Assembly: GCA_937893675.1 (NCBI GenBank) | Contig: CALBGI010000011.1 | Coordinates: 28,974-92,973 of the forward strand | DNA from: an uncultured Blautia sp. | GTDB taxonomy: Bacteria; Bacillota; Clostridia; Lachnospirales; Lachnospiraceae | Direction: 5' to 3' | Length of the DNA: 64,000 nucleotides | Shown here: one piece after another, positions 25,771 to 34,151 of the stretch | How the letters are laid out: each line of letters opens with the position of its first letter | Position numbering within the stretch: the first letter of the stretch is position 1 | Notes under the pieces: generated by a model | Told to the model about the DNA's origin: nothing | Seen by the model: only the letters and a program-made list of their open reading frames with translations | Database searches by the model: none | Made by a program: the position numbers and the translations under genes

Positions 25771-26619
25771 ATGGATAAAGCAATCAAACGTTATTGGCCG
25801 ATATTTGCCCTTCCAACAATGCTGGCTTTTACCATCGGATTTATCGCGCCTTTTGTTCTGGGCATATATCTTTCTTTCTGCAAATTTACCACAGTGACAG
25901 ATGCGAAGTGGGTTGGTCTGAGCAACTATCTCAAAATGTTCAACGACCCGTCGGATCCGTTCCTTCATTCCATGTGGTACACCGCGCTTTTCACCATTGT
26001 ATCCGTACTTTTGATCAATGTTCTGGCCTTTACAGTCGCCATGTTTTTGACAAAGAAGTTTCGGGGCACAAATATTTTCCGAACCGTATTTTTTATGCCG
26101 AACTTAATCGGCGGCATCATCCTCGGTTATGTGTGGAAGCTTTTGCTGGACGGTGTTCTGGCCTATTTCGGCAAAACGCTTACGTTTTCCGAAACCTACG
26201 GTTTCTGGGGTCTTGTGATCCTGATGTGCTGGCAGCAGATCGGATATATGATGATCATTTATATTTCCGGTATTCAGAATATTCCGGGAGAGCTTGTGGA
26301 AGCAGCAAAGATCGACGGCGCCAACAGCCGCCAGATCCTGAAAAATGTCATCATCCCCATGGTAATGCCTTCGATCACCGTCTGCACATTCCTGACATTG
26401 ACAAACGGCTTCAAGCTTTTTGACCAGAACCTTGCGCTGACCAATGGAGCACCCTCCAAAATGTCAGAAATGCTGGCTCTGAATATTTATAACACCTTCT
26501 ACGGCAGAAACGGATATGAGGGTGTCGGCCAGGCCAAGGCGGTTCTGTTCTTCATCATGGTAGCGATCATTGCGCTGACGCAGAACATTCTCACGAGAAG
26601 GAAGGAGGTTCAGCAATAA
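25771..26619 (+). CDS. Sugar ABC permease 1 (MalF/UgpA type)
   Basis: 282 residues with six membrane helices. The EAA loop GELVEAAKIDGANSRQILKNVIIPMVMP contacts the shared ATPase. The start at 25771 has AGAAAGGA upstream; an in-frame ATG at 25726 would lie inside the terminator hairpin. No ATPase gene is in this operon, so a shared MsmX/MalK-type ATPase encoded elsewhere is needed, as is common for CUT1 importers in Firmicutes. Confidence 0.92.
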   Translation: MDKAIKRYWPIFALPTMLAFTIGFIAPFVLGIYLSFCKFTTVTDAKWVGLSNYLKMFNDPSDPFLHSMWYTALFTIVSVLLINVLAFTVAMFLTKKFRGTNIFRTVFFMPNLIGGIILGYVWKLLLDGVLAYFGKTLTFSETYGFWGLVILMCWQQIGYMMIIYISGIQNIPGELVEAAKIDGANSRQILKNVIIPMVMPSITVCTFLTLTNGFKLFDQNLALTNGAPSKMSEMLALNIYNTFYGRNGYEGVGQAKAVLFFIMVAIIALTQNILTRRKEVQQ

Positions 26620-27458
26620 TGAATACAAAAAAAGCAAAGCACGGCACGCTTTTGACAGTGGTTTTTTCCATCATTTCCCTTGCGTGGCTGTTTCCTATTT
26701 TTCTTGTACTGTTGAACTCCTTTAAGAAAAAAGCCTATATCAGCCGGAAGCCTTTTGCGATTCCCAGAGACAAAATGTTTGTGGGAATGGACAACTACAT
26801 AAACGGTATTGAAAAAACCGGATTTTTTGAGGCCTTTGGCTGGTCCCTGTTTATCACTGTTTTTTCTGTGGCAGCCATTATTTTGTGCACCTCCATGTGC
26901 GCATGGTATATCTGCCGCGTAAAGAACAAAATTACAAGCACGATCTATTATCTGTGCCTGTTTTCCATGATCGTACCATTTCAGATGGTGATGTTTACGC
27001 TCTCCAAAATTGCGAACATGCTTCATCTGAACAATCCCCTGGGGATTATTGTTGTGTATCTTGGATTTGGCGCAGGCCTGTCGGTATTCATGTTTACCGG
27101 CTTTGTAAAATCCATTCCACTGGAAATCGAAGAAGCAGCGATGATCGACGGATGTACGCCGATCCAGACTTTTTTCCAGGTGGTAATGCCGATTTTGAAA
27201 CCTACCTGCATCACCGTTGCCATTTTGCAGACCATGTGGATATGGAACGACTATCTGCTTCCGTCCCTGGTTCTGGATCTGCGGAAGTACAAAACCATTC
27301 CCATTGCGATCCAGTATCTGAAGGGCGGCTATGGCTCTGTGGACATGGGAGCCATGATGGGTGTTCTGGTCCTTGCCATTATTCCGATCATCGTGTTCTA
27401 CATGGCATGCCAGAAACACATTATTGAAGGCGTGGTTGCAGGTGCAGTGAAGGGTTAA
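26619..27458 (+). CDS. Sugar ABC permease 2 (MalG/UgpE type)
   Basis: 279 residues with six helices. The EAA loop is PLEIEEAAMIDGCTPIQTFFQVVMPILKP. The start overlaps the previous stop by one base (TAATG), so it is translationally coupled to its partner. Together they form the membrane channel for the MalE-like binding protein. Confidence 0.92.
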   Translation: MNTKKAKHGTLLTVVFSIISLAWLFPIFLVLLNSFKKKAYISRKPFAIPRDKMFVGMDNYINGIEKTGFFEAFGWSLFITVFSVAAIILCTSMCAWYICRVKNKITSTIYYLCLFSMIVPFQMVMFTLSKIANMLHLNNPLGIIVVYLGFGAGLSVFMFTGFVKSIPLEIEEAAMIDGCTPIQTFFQVVMPILKPTCITVAILQTMWIWNDYLLPSLVLDLRKYKTIPIAIQYLKGGYGSVDMGAMMGVLVLAIIPIIVFYMACQKHIIEGVVAGAVKG

Positions 27459-27482
27459 ATAAAAAAAGACTAGGAGGCGGCT

Positions 27483-28970
27483 ATGGAGCGGGCAAGCGGC
27501 ATATTAATGCCCATCGCCAGTCTGCCCTCAAAATACGGCATAGGAGCGTTTTCCAAGAGCGCCTATGATTTTGTGGACTTTCTGGCAGCGGCAGGACAGC
27601 GTTACTGGCAGATTCTTCCCCTTGGGCCTACCGGATACGGTGATTCTCCTTATCAGTCTTTTTCCACCTTTGCAGGCAATCCCTATTTCATCAATTTGGA
27701 GAGACTTGCGGCGGAGGGACTGCTGACAGAAGAAGAATGCGAATCCTTTGATTTCGGGGAGAATCCGGAACAGATCGACTATGAAAAAATGTACAGAAAC
27801 CGTTTTAAGGCGCTTCGTCTGGCTTTTGGGCGGAGCAGTCACGGTTCAGAGAAAGAATATCAGGACTTTCTGGAAGAAAACAGGCTGTGGCTTGACGATT
27901 ACTGCCTGTTTATGGCAGTGAAAAATCACTTTCACGGAAGCTCCTTTTACACCTGGGACGAGGATATCCGGCTTCGAAAAGAGGAAGCCCTGAAAAAATA
28001 TGCTTCCCTTCTTCAGGAGGAAGTCGAATTTTTCCGGTTCCAGCAGTATGAATTTCAGAAGCAGTGGTTTGCGTTAAAGACTTACGCGAACAGACGCGGG
28101 GTAAAAATCATCGGGGATATTCCCATTTATGTGGCTTTTGACAGCGCGGATACCTGGGCGAATCCCCGGCTTTTCCAGTTTGATGAAGAGGGACGGCCGA
28201 CCGGCGTGGCGGGCTGTCCGCCGGATGGCTTTTCCGCTACCGGGCAGGTGTGGGGAAACCCTCTTTACGATTGGGAGCATCATGAGCGGGAGGATTACAG
28301 CTGGTGGATGCAGCGCATGGAACACTGCTTTAAGCTCTATGATGTGGTGCGGGTAGACCATTTCCGGGGATTTGACGAATACTTTTTTGTCCCCTATGGA
28401 GCGGACACTGCAGCGGGCGGGCACTGGGTCAAGGGCCCCGGGATCCGGCTTTTCAACGCAATGCGGGAAAAGCTTGGGGATCTTCCCATTATTGCAGAAG
28501 ATTTGGGCTTTCTCACAGACACGGTGCTGAAACTTGTGGAGGAATCTGGTTTTCCTGGAATGAAAGTATTGGAATTTGCGTTTGATTCCAGGGAAAAGAG
28601 TAACTATCTTCCATATACTTATACCCAAAACTGTGTGGCTTATACGGGAACACACGATAACCAGACGATCAAAGGGTGGTTTGACACGCTTCCCGCAGAG
28701 GACTATGGGCATCTGAAAGCGTATCTTCATTTGTCAAAGGAGGACGAACAGGAGATCAGCTGGAAAATGATCCGCGTTGTGCTGGAAAGCGTAGCCGATA
28801 CCGCCATCATTCCCATGCAGGATTTTCTGGAGCTTGGAGACGAGGCAAGAATCAATGTGCCCTCCAGGCTTGGCGGCAACTGGGGCTGGAGAATGCGCCC
28901 GGATGCGCTGACAAAGGAACTGCAGGAAAAAATTCATGATTTTACAAAACTGTACGGAAGATGTATCTGA
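27483..28970 (+). CDS. malQ: 4-alpha-glucanotransferase
   Basis: 495 residues, family GH77. It moves glucan units between maltodextrins and frees glucose, in the cytoplasm. Visible marks are the start RASGILMPIASLPSKYGIG, PLGPTGYGDSPYQ, IIGDIPIYVAFDSADTW, VVRVDHFRGFDEY (nucleophile Asp), PIIAEDLGFLT (acid Glu) and YTGTHDNQTIKGWF. The RBS TAGGAGG precedes the ATG. Its place after the permeases marks the importer as one for malto-oligosaccharides or a similar alpha-glucan. No amylase, phosphorylase or pullulanase is nearby. Confidence 0.95.
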   Translation: MERASGILMPIASLPSKYGIGAFSKSAYDFVDFLAAAGQRYWQILPLGPTGYGDSPYQSFSTFAGNPYFINLERLAAEGLLTEEECESFDFGENPEQIDYEKMYRNRFKALRLAFGRSSHGSEKEYQDFLEENRLWLDDYCLFMAVKNHFHGSSFYTWDEDIRLRKEEALKKYASLLQEEVEFFRFQQYEFQKQWFALKTYANRRGVKIIGDIPIYVAFDSADTWANPRLFQFDEEGRPTGVAGCPPDGFSATGQVWGNPLYDWEHHEREDYSWWMQRMEHCFKLYDVVRVDHFRGFDEYFFVPYGADTAAGGHWVKGPGIRLFNAMREKLGDLPIIAEDLGFLTDTVLKLVEESGFPGMKVLEFAFDSREKSNYLPYTYTQNCVAYTGTHDNQTIKGWFDTLPAEDYGHLKAYLHLSKEDEQEISWKMIRVVLESVADTAIIPMQDFLELGDEARINVPSRLGGNWGWRMRPDALTKELQEKIHDFTKLYGRCI

Positions 28971-29015
28971 CGCTTGGACAGCAGAGAAAGGCAAAAGAAA
29001 AAGGGAGGGCGGTTT

Positions 29016-30053
29016 ATGGATACGGTCACGATCAAAGATATTGCGCGTATTTGCGGCGTAGGTGTCAGCACGGTCTCCAGAGCGATCAACAATCATCCGG
29101 ATATCAATCCGCAGACCAAGGGAAAAATCATGGAAACCATCGAAAAATATCACTATGTTCCCAACAACAGCGCGCGGAATCTGAAACGCACAGACGCCAA
29201 AACCGTTGCAGTGCTGGTAAAGGGAATCAGTAATCCGATGTTTGGAGCCATGATCAAAACGATTGAAGAAATTCTCCAGAAGGCAAAATATTCCATGGTG
29301 CTGCAGCATGTGGACGAAAAGCAGGATGAGGTAGAGGTGGCCATTCAGCTGGAAAAGGAAAAACGGCTGCGGGGCGTTGTTTTTCTGGGCGGCTACTTCA
29401 CGCACACAGAGGCCAAGCTGAAACAGATTCCCATTCCGTTTGTGCTGAGTACCATTGGCGTCCCGGGGGAACGCAGGCGCCATAGCTATGCGACGGTTTC
29501 TGTGGATGATGTAAAAGAAAGCAAACGCGCCGTGGAGTATCTCATTGCGCACGGCCACAGAAACATTGCCATTGTCACTTCAACGGAAGATGACGAAAGT
29601 ATCGGAAGACTCCGGCTGGAAGGATATTATGAAGCGCTGCGCTCTCACGGGATTCCCGTGGACGATTCCCTTGTATACTATATGCAGGAAGAGCTCGGCA
29701 CGTACACCATGGACAGCGGTTACGCTGCTGCCCGGAAAATCCTCGCATCAGAGAAGGAGATTACGGCAATTTATGTGATTTCTGATCTGGTGGCGTTAGG
29801 TGTCTGCAAGGCTATTTTTGACGCCGGAAAATCTGTGCCGGAGGATTATTCTGTTATGGGCTTTGACGGGCTGGATTTTGCAAAATATTATCAGCCTTCC
29901 ATTACAACGCTCAGGCAGCCCACGGAAGAAATGGCGCGCGCTACAGTTCAGGAGCTCCTTCGCGAGATCAAGCACAAGGGAAATCCAAAGTCCATGATCT
30001 TCCAGGGAGAGCTTGTGGAGGGACAGTCGGTAAAGGATATTAACAAGAGGTAA
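29016..30053 (+). CDS. LacI/GalR-family regulator of the CUT1/malQ operon
   Basis: 345 residues. The N-terminal helix-turn-helix is TIKDIARICGVGVSTVSRAINNHPDINPQTKGKI and the hinge is NNSARNLKR, followed by a type I periplasmic-binding-like ligand domain. The ATG at 29016 was chosen for the AGGGAGGG RBS and because LacI proteins start just before this motif. It very likely binds the palindrome at 24307-24322 and releases it when a maltodextrin or derivative is bound. The ligand is inferred only from the operon. Confidence 0.9.
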   Translation: MDTVTIKDIARICGVGVSTVSRAINNHPDINPQTKGKIMETIEKYHYVPNNSARNLKRTDAKTVAVLVKGISNPMFGAMIKTIEEILQKAKYSMVLQHVDEKQDEVEVAIQLEKEKRLRGVVFLGGYFTHTEAKLKQIPIPFVLSTIGVPGERRRHSYATVSVDDVKESKRAVEYLIAHGHRNIAIVTSTEDDESIGRLRLEGYYEALRSHGIPVDDSLVYYMQEELGTYTMDSGYAAARKILASEKEITAIYVISDLVALGVCKAIFDAGKSVPEDYSVMGFDGLDFAKYYQPSITTLRQPTEEMARATVQELLREIKHKGNPKSMIFQGELVEGQSVKDINKR

Positions 30054-30056
30054 ACT

Positions 30057-31052
30057 ATGTACAGAGAAATTTTTGATCTGCTGGCACAGGATGGCCGGGC
30101 GAAAAGTGCGGTGGTTCTCACCGGAGAGAGCACAGGGGCGCGCTGTGTATGGAAAGAGGGGCGGCTTTGTCCGATAGATACGGCGGCCTCCTTCCGTTGG
30201 GAGCCCTGGGAAAATGCTTTGTCAGATATCCACGAAACAGGAATCCTGACAGCAGGAGAGCAGAAGATTTTTGTGGAGGTATATTCTAGAAACCCGCGCC
30301 TTGTTCTGCTGGGAGGCGGACATGTGTCCAGGCCTGTGGCACACATAGCCTCGCTTCTTGGCTTTTCTGTCACCGTTATGGATGACCGTCAGGAGTTTAT
30401 AACAGAAGAACGATTTCCGGAAGCAGAGGAACGGATCCTGGGAACCTTTGATACCCTGTCAGAAAAAATACCGGAATATGAAAATTCCTATTATGTCGCG
30501 GTGACCCGCGGACACGCAGGCGACACCGTCTGTGCCCGGCAGATTTTAAAGCGCCCCTACAAATATTTTGGAATGATCGGAAGCAGGACCAAAGTGCGCA
30601 TCACCAGAGAAAAGCTTCTGGAGGAAGGATTTTCTCCGGAAAGCCTGGATACCATCCATGCGCCCATCGGGCTTCCCATCGGCGGAGAGACACCGGAGGA
30701 AATCGCGGTGAGCATTGTGGCGGAAATGGTGCAGGAAAAAAATAAAAGCAGGGAATCCTTCGCGGACGAAAAAATTCTTGATGCCGTGCGCGCAGGACGC
30801 CGCGGCGTGATGATGACGATCGTGCGAAAGGACGGCTCTTCTCCAAGAGGTGTCGGAAGCAAGCTGTTTCTGGACAAGGAGGGAATGCTATACGGAAGTA
30901 TCGGCGGCGGAAATGTGGAATATGAAGCGCTGAAACTTGCGGGACAGATAAAAAAGCCCTGTCTTGTTTCCTACCATTTTTCTCCGGGGGATTCCAGGAA
31001 TCTGGGAATGATCTGCGGTGGGAATGTAGATGTTTTCTTTGAATGTATCTGA
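30057..31052 (+). CDS. XdhC/CoxI-family protein with permuted domains
   Basis: 331 residues. The Rossmann domain of XdhC comes first (about 80-235: RLVLLGGGHVSRPVAHIA, VAVTRGHAGDT, YFGMIGSRTKVRITREKL, GLPIGGETPEEIAVSIVAEMV). The XdhC_CoxI domain, normally N-terminal, follows at about 240-331 with KDGSSPRGVGSKLF, GSIGGGNVEYEAL and LGMICGGNVDVFFE. The first 75 residues match nothing I know. XdhC helps to sulfurate or insert the molybdenum cofactor in hydroxylases, but no such enzyme is encoded nearby. It starts 3 bases after the LacI stop. Confidence 0.8.
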   Translation: MYREIFDLLAQDGRAKSAVVLTGESTGARCVWKEGRLCPIDTAASFRWEPWENALSDIHETGILTAGEQKIFVEVYSRNPRLVLLGGGHVSRPVAHIASLLGFSVTVMDDRQEFITEERFPEAEERILGTFDTLSEKIPEYENSYYVAVTRGHAGDTVCARQILKRPYKYFGMIGSRTKVRITREKLLEEGFSPESLDTIHAPIGLPIGGETPEEIAVSIVAEMVQEKNKSRESFADEKILDAVRAGRRGVMMTIVRKDGSSPRGVGSKLFLDKEGMLYGSIGGGNVEYEALKLAGQIKKPCLVSYHFSPGDSRNLGMICGGNVDVFFECI

Positions 31053-31058
31053 AAGTGC

Positions 31059-31087
31059 TTGCATAATTTGTAACAATAATGTATATT
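31059..31087 (+). promoter_or_regulatory. Sigma-A promoter of the SH3 lipoprotein gene
   Basis: TTGCAT, a 17-base spacer and TATATT (preceded by TG) lie 78 bases before the start codon. Confidence 0.65.
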
Positions 31088-31164
31088 TATTGTAAACTTT
31101 AAATATATAGTTGTATTCATACGTAAGCATAAGAAATAAGATACATGTCAAGGAGGAAATTATT

Positions 31165-31650
31165 ATGAAAAAAACCAGACTTTTGGCGATTGTACTCGGA
31201 CTTGCCCTGGTGCTTCCGGGATGCGGATTTACCAAGGGTTCTGACGCAGTGGTAACTGTGATCGAGGCAACACCTACCCCTACCCCGGCACCCACTCCGG
31301 AGCCCACAGCCACACCTGCGGCAACGCCTACACCTGCGCCTGTGATGGAACAGACTCCAAGCGGTGTGAATGTGGAAGTGAAATCCGGTACATATACTGC
31401 AACAGCAGCCGTGAATGTAAGATCAGACTGCAACACAGAGGCAGCTCAGATCGGCAGTGTGGAGCAGGGCGCAACGATCACCAGTACAGGCGTTTGTGAA
31501 AACGGTTGGATCCGCATGGATTATCAGGGACAGACCGGTTATGTTTCCGGTGATTTCGTGACACCGGCCACGGCACCGGCAGCAGATGGAACTGCCACGA
31601 CAGACGGAGCTGCCACAGATGCGGCAGCTGCTGACGCAACGGCACAATAA
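31165..31650 (+). CDS. Lipoprotein with Pro/Thr linker and bacterial SH3 domain
   Basis: 161 residues. The lipobox LVLPGC gives a lipid-anchored cysteine at about residue 19. A TPTPAPTPEPTAT-type linker (about 35-60) spans the wall. An SH3_3 domain follows (about 70-135: YTATAAVNVRSDCNTEAAQIGSVEQGATITSTGVCENGWIRMDYQGQTGYVSGDFV), the type that binds peptidoglycan. The tail is Ala/Thr-rich. The ATG at 31165 has AAGGAGG upstream; an earlier in-frame start would bury the signal peptide. Probably a cell-wall sensor or scaffold. It is transcribed alone. Confidence 0.88.
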   Translation: MKKTRLLAIVLGLALVLPGCGFTKGSDAVVTVIEATPTPTPAPTPEPTATPAATPTPAPVMEQTPSGVNVEVKSGTYTATAAVNVRSDCNTEAAQIGSVEQGATITSTGVCENGWIRMDYQGQTGYVSGDFVTPATAPAADGTATTDGAATDAAAADATAQ

Positions 31651-31697
31651 GAGCCTTCCGGAAGCTTTGAAGAACCGTATCCGTTTTTAAAACTTAA

Positions 31698-31757
31698 AAC
31701 AGGGTTGTTGCAAGGGTACCGCCGAAACGTACCACTGCAACAACCCTGCTTTTTTCT
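31698..31757. terminator. Bidirectional terminator between SH3 gene and luxS
   Basis: Long arms AAACAGGGTTGTTGCA and TGCAACAACCCTGCTTT lie between convergent genes, flanked by A-rich and T-rich runs on either side. Confidence 0.85.
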
Positions 31758-31767
31758 ATTTCAAATT

Positions 31768-32247
31768 CTATTGCGGATAAACAAGCCGCTCTTCTGTGAT
31801 CTGATACAGCACGTCCTCCAGATATCTGTTTGCCAGATATTTTGCCATGGGAAGATTCATATCCAGATAATTTCCGCAGTCTCTTGCACAGGCTCCGGGC
31901 ACTTCGCCCTCAAAATCCCGGATAAACTCAAAGGTTTCAATAAGAAGAGGAACAATGTCCCTGGAAGCATAGTCTCCGGCCAGCAGGAGATAATTGCCCG
32001 TACGGCAGCCCATTGGCCCCCAGTAGATGATTTTTTCGCCGAACTCCTTATGATTGCGCAGAAAGGTCGCTGCCAAATGCTCCATGGCGTGAAGCTCTGC
32101 GGTGTTCATTACAGGCTCTTCGTTGGGAGAGGTCATGCGGATGTCAAAGGTTGTGATGACTTCTTTTCCCAGGTGATCCTTTCGCGACACATACACGCCG
32201 GGTTTGAGAAGATTGTGGTCTATGGTAAAGCTCTCGATTTTTTTCAT
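31768..32247 (-). CDS. luxS: S-ribosylhomocysteine lyase (AI-2 synthase)
   Basis: 159 residues. It cleaves S-ribosylhomocysteine to homocysteine and DPD, the precursor of AI-2, within the activated methyl cycle. The metal site HAMEH (His, Glu and His of H-x-x-E-H) and the catalytic cysteine segment ACARDCGNY are both present, as is GPMGCRTG. The start is the ATG giving MKKIESFTIDHN, 9 bases after GGAGG; upstream in-frame sequence has no RBS. It has its own promoter and stands alone, with no pfs gene beside it. Confidence 0.96.
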   Translation of the reverse strand: MKKIESFTIDHNLLKPGVYVSRKDHLGKEVITTFDIRMTSPNEEPVMNTAELHAMEHLAATFLRNHKEFGEKIIYWGPMGCRTGNYLLLAGDYASRDIVPLLIETFEFIRDFEGEVPGACARDCGNYLDMNLPMAKYLANRYLEDVLYQITEERLVYPQ

Positions 32248-32285
32248 GTGAACTACCTCCGAAAATAATTTTAGATTCTCCAAGT

Positions 32286-32314
32286 ATTTTATCAGAGAAA
32301 AACTGTCCTGACAA
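32286..32314 (-). promoter_or_regulatory. Sigma-A promoter of luxS
   Basis: On the - strand, TTGTCA, a 17-base spacer and TAAAAT with an extended TG lie about 40 bases before the luxS start. Confidence 0.65.
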
Positions 32315-32326
32315 TAGCACAGGTAT

Positions 32327-32355
32327 TTGACTTTACGCCCTTGGAATGATAAACT
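32327..32355 (+). promoter_or_regulatory. Sigma-A promoter of trpS
   Basis: TTGACT, a 17-base spacer and TAAACT with an extended TG lie 31 bases before the trpS start. The leader is too short for a T-box. Confidence 0.6.
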
Positions 32356-32386
32356 AATTCCTATGATAATTTTGGAGGAAAAAATT

Positions 32387-33391
32387 ATGATAGACGGAAA
32401 AAAAGTTTTATTCAGCGGAATGCAGTCCACAGGAAATCTGACTCTTGGCAATTATCTGGGAGCGCTCAAGAACTGGGTTACCTTAAGCGACGAATATGAA
32501 TGCTTCTACAGTGTGGTGGATATGCACTCCATCACCGTGCGCCAGGATCCCGCGGAGCTTCGCAAGAGAGCCCGCAATCTTCTGATGCTTTATATTGCAG
32601 CTGGGCTTGACCCCAAGAAGAACTGCATTTACTATCAGTCCCATGTCTCTGCACACGCAGAGCTTGCCTGGATCCTCAACTGCTTTACCTACATGGGTGA
32701 GCTGAACCGCATGACGCAGTTTAAGGATAAATCCGCAAAGCATGCAGACAATATCAATGCCGGATTGTTTACCTATCCGGTCCTCATGGCCGCAGATATT
32801 CTTCTTTACCAGGCGGATGTGGTTCCGGTTGGCATTGATCAGATGCAGCATCTGGAGCTGACAAGAAATCTGGCAGAACGCTTTAACAACATTTATGGTG
32901 AAGTGTTTACGATTCCCGAAGCATATCTCGGCAAGGTGGGCGCAAAGATCATGAGCCTTCAGGATCCCACAAGAAAGATGTCAAAATCAGATGAAAATCC
33001 AAATGGAAGTATTTATCTTATGGACGATCCGGACACGATCATGCGCAAATGCAAGCGGGCGGTGACAGACTCTGAGGCCTGCATCTGCTATCGGGAGGAG
33101 CAGCCCGGTCTTAAGAACCTGATCGATATTTACAGTGCATGTACCGGCAAAACCCCGGATGAAACAGTCAAGGAGTTTGAGGGCAGGGGCTACGGAGATT
33201 TCAAGATGGCCGTGGGAGAGGCTGTGATTTCTGTTCTGAAGCCTTTGCAGGAGGAATTTAACCGGCTTTCCAAAGAAAAGGCCTATATTGACAGCTGTAT
33301 TAAAGAAAATGCGGAGAAAGCAGGCTATTTTGCAGCCAAAACCCTTCGCAAGGTACAGCGCAAGATCGGTTTTCCGGACAGGATCCGCTGA
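32387..33391 (+). CDS. trpS: Tryptophanyl-tRNA synthetase
   Basis: 334 residues, the bacterial length. It charges tRNA-Trp. The HIGH-like motif is TGNLTLGNYLGAL, as in Bacillus TrpRS, and the KMSKS loop is RKMSKSDENPNGSI. AGIDQMQHLELTR-type sequence (VPVGIDQMQHLELTRNLAERF) is the tryptophan and dimer region. The ATG at 32387 follows TTGGAGGAA; sequence upstream belongs to the promoter. The cyclophilin gene follows after 49 bases. Confidence 0.96.
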   Translation: MIDGKKVLFSGMQSTGNLTLGNYLGALKNWVTLSDEYECFYSVVDMHSITVRQDPAELRKRARNLLMLYIAAGLDPKKNCIYYQSHVSAHAELAWILNCFTYMGELNRMTQFKDKSAKHADNINAGLFTYPVLMAADILLYQADVVPVGIDQMQHLELTRNLAERFNNIYGEVFTIPEAYLGKVGAKIMSLQDPTRKMSKSDENPNGSIYLMDDPDTIMRKCKRAVTDSEACICYREEQPGLKNLIDIYSACTGKTPDETVKEFEGRGYGDFKMAVGEAVISVLKPLQEEFNRLSKEKAYIDSCIKENAEKAGYFAAKTLRKVQRKIGFPDRIR

Positions 33392-33440
33392 GCCGGAGGA
33401 ATACGAAAAAGACAAGCATAACGAGACTGGAGGAATGGAC

Positions 33441-34124
33441 ATGAAAAAAAGAGCGATGGCAGCATTGTGCGCTGCGGTACTTACTGTGGGACTTATCACC
33501 GGATGTGGAAGTGTGAGCGCCAAAAATGAAGAGAAGGCAGCGAAGGAGACCAGCAAAGAAAAGGATTCTGACGAGAAGAAAGAAGCCGGAGACAAAGAAG
33601 TGGTTCTTGATACCAGCGAGCCTTTGAGCGGAATCCACCATGCGGTGATCCATATGGAAGACTACGGGGATATTTCCCTTGAGCTGGATGCCGACACGGC
33701 GCCTCTCACAGTGACAAATTTCGTGAAGCTGGCGCAGGACGGATTTTATGACGGGCTGACCTTCCACCGCATTATGGAGGGCTTTATGATGCAGGGCGGC
33801 GATCCGGATGGAAACGGAACCGGCGGAGCAGAGGAAACGATCAAGGGAGAGTTCAAGGCAAACGGAGTGGAGAATGAGATTTCTCACGAACGGGGCGTCA
33901 TCTCCATGGCGCGTTCCGCGGATTTTGACAGCGCAAGCTCTCAGTTTTTCATCATGCATGCGGACAACGACTATCTGGACGGGCAGTATGCGGCGTTCGG
34001 CCATGTGACAGAAGGAATGGATATCGTTGACGAAATCTGCACCAGCGCAGAGCCGACAGACAACAATGGAAGTATTCCTGCGGATGAACAGCCGGTAATG
34101 GAATCCGTTGAGATTCTGGACTAA
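33441..34124 (+). CDS. Lipoprotein cyclophilin-type peptidyl-prolyl isomerase
   Basis: 227 residues. The lipobox LITGC anchors it outside the membrane. A charged Lys/Glu linker (about 27-55) is followed by a cyclophilin domain: APLTVTNFVKLAQDGFYDGLTFHRIMEGFMMQGGDPDGNGTGG, then GVISMARSADFDSASSQFFIM. The catalytic Arg (FHR), Gln (MQGGD) and SQFFI stretch are present. It assists folding of exported proteins. The ATG at 33441 has GGAGG 7 bases upstream. It sits between trpS and coaBC with no clear functional tie. Confidence 0.93.
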   Translation: MKKRAMAALCAAVLTVGLITGCGSVSAKNEEKAAKETSKEKDSDEKKEAGDKEVVLDTSEPLSGIHHAVIHMEDYGDISLELDADTAPLTVTNFVKLAQDGFYDGLTFHRIMEGFMMQGGDPDGNGTGGAEETIKGEFKANGVENEISHERGVISMARSADFDSASSQFFIMHADNDYLDGQYAAFGHVTEGMDIVDEICTSAEPTDNNGSIPADEQPVMESVEILD

Positions 34125-34151
34125 TATAGAATACCTGGGAGGACAGGGATC

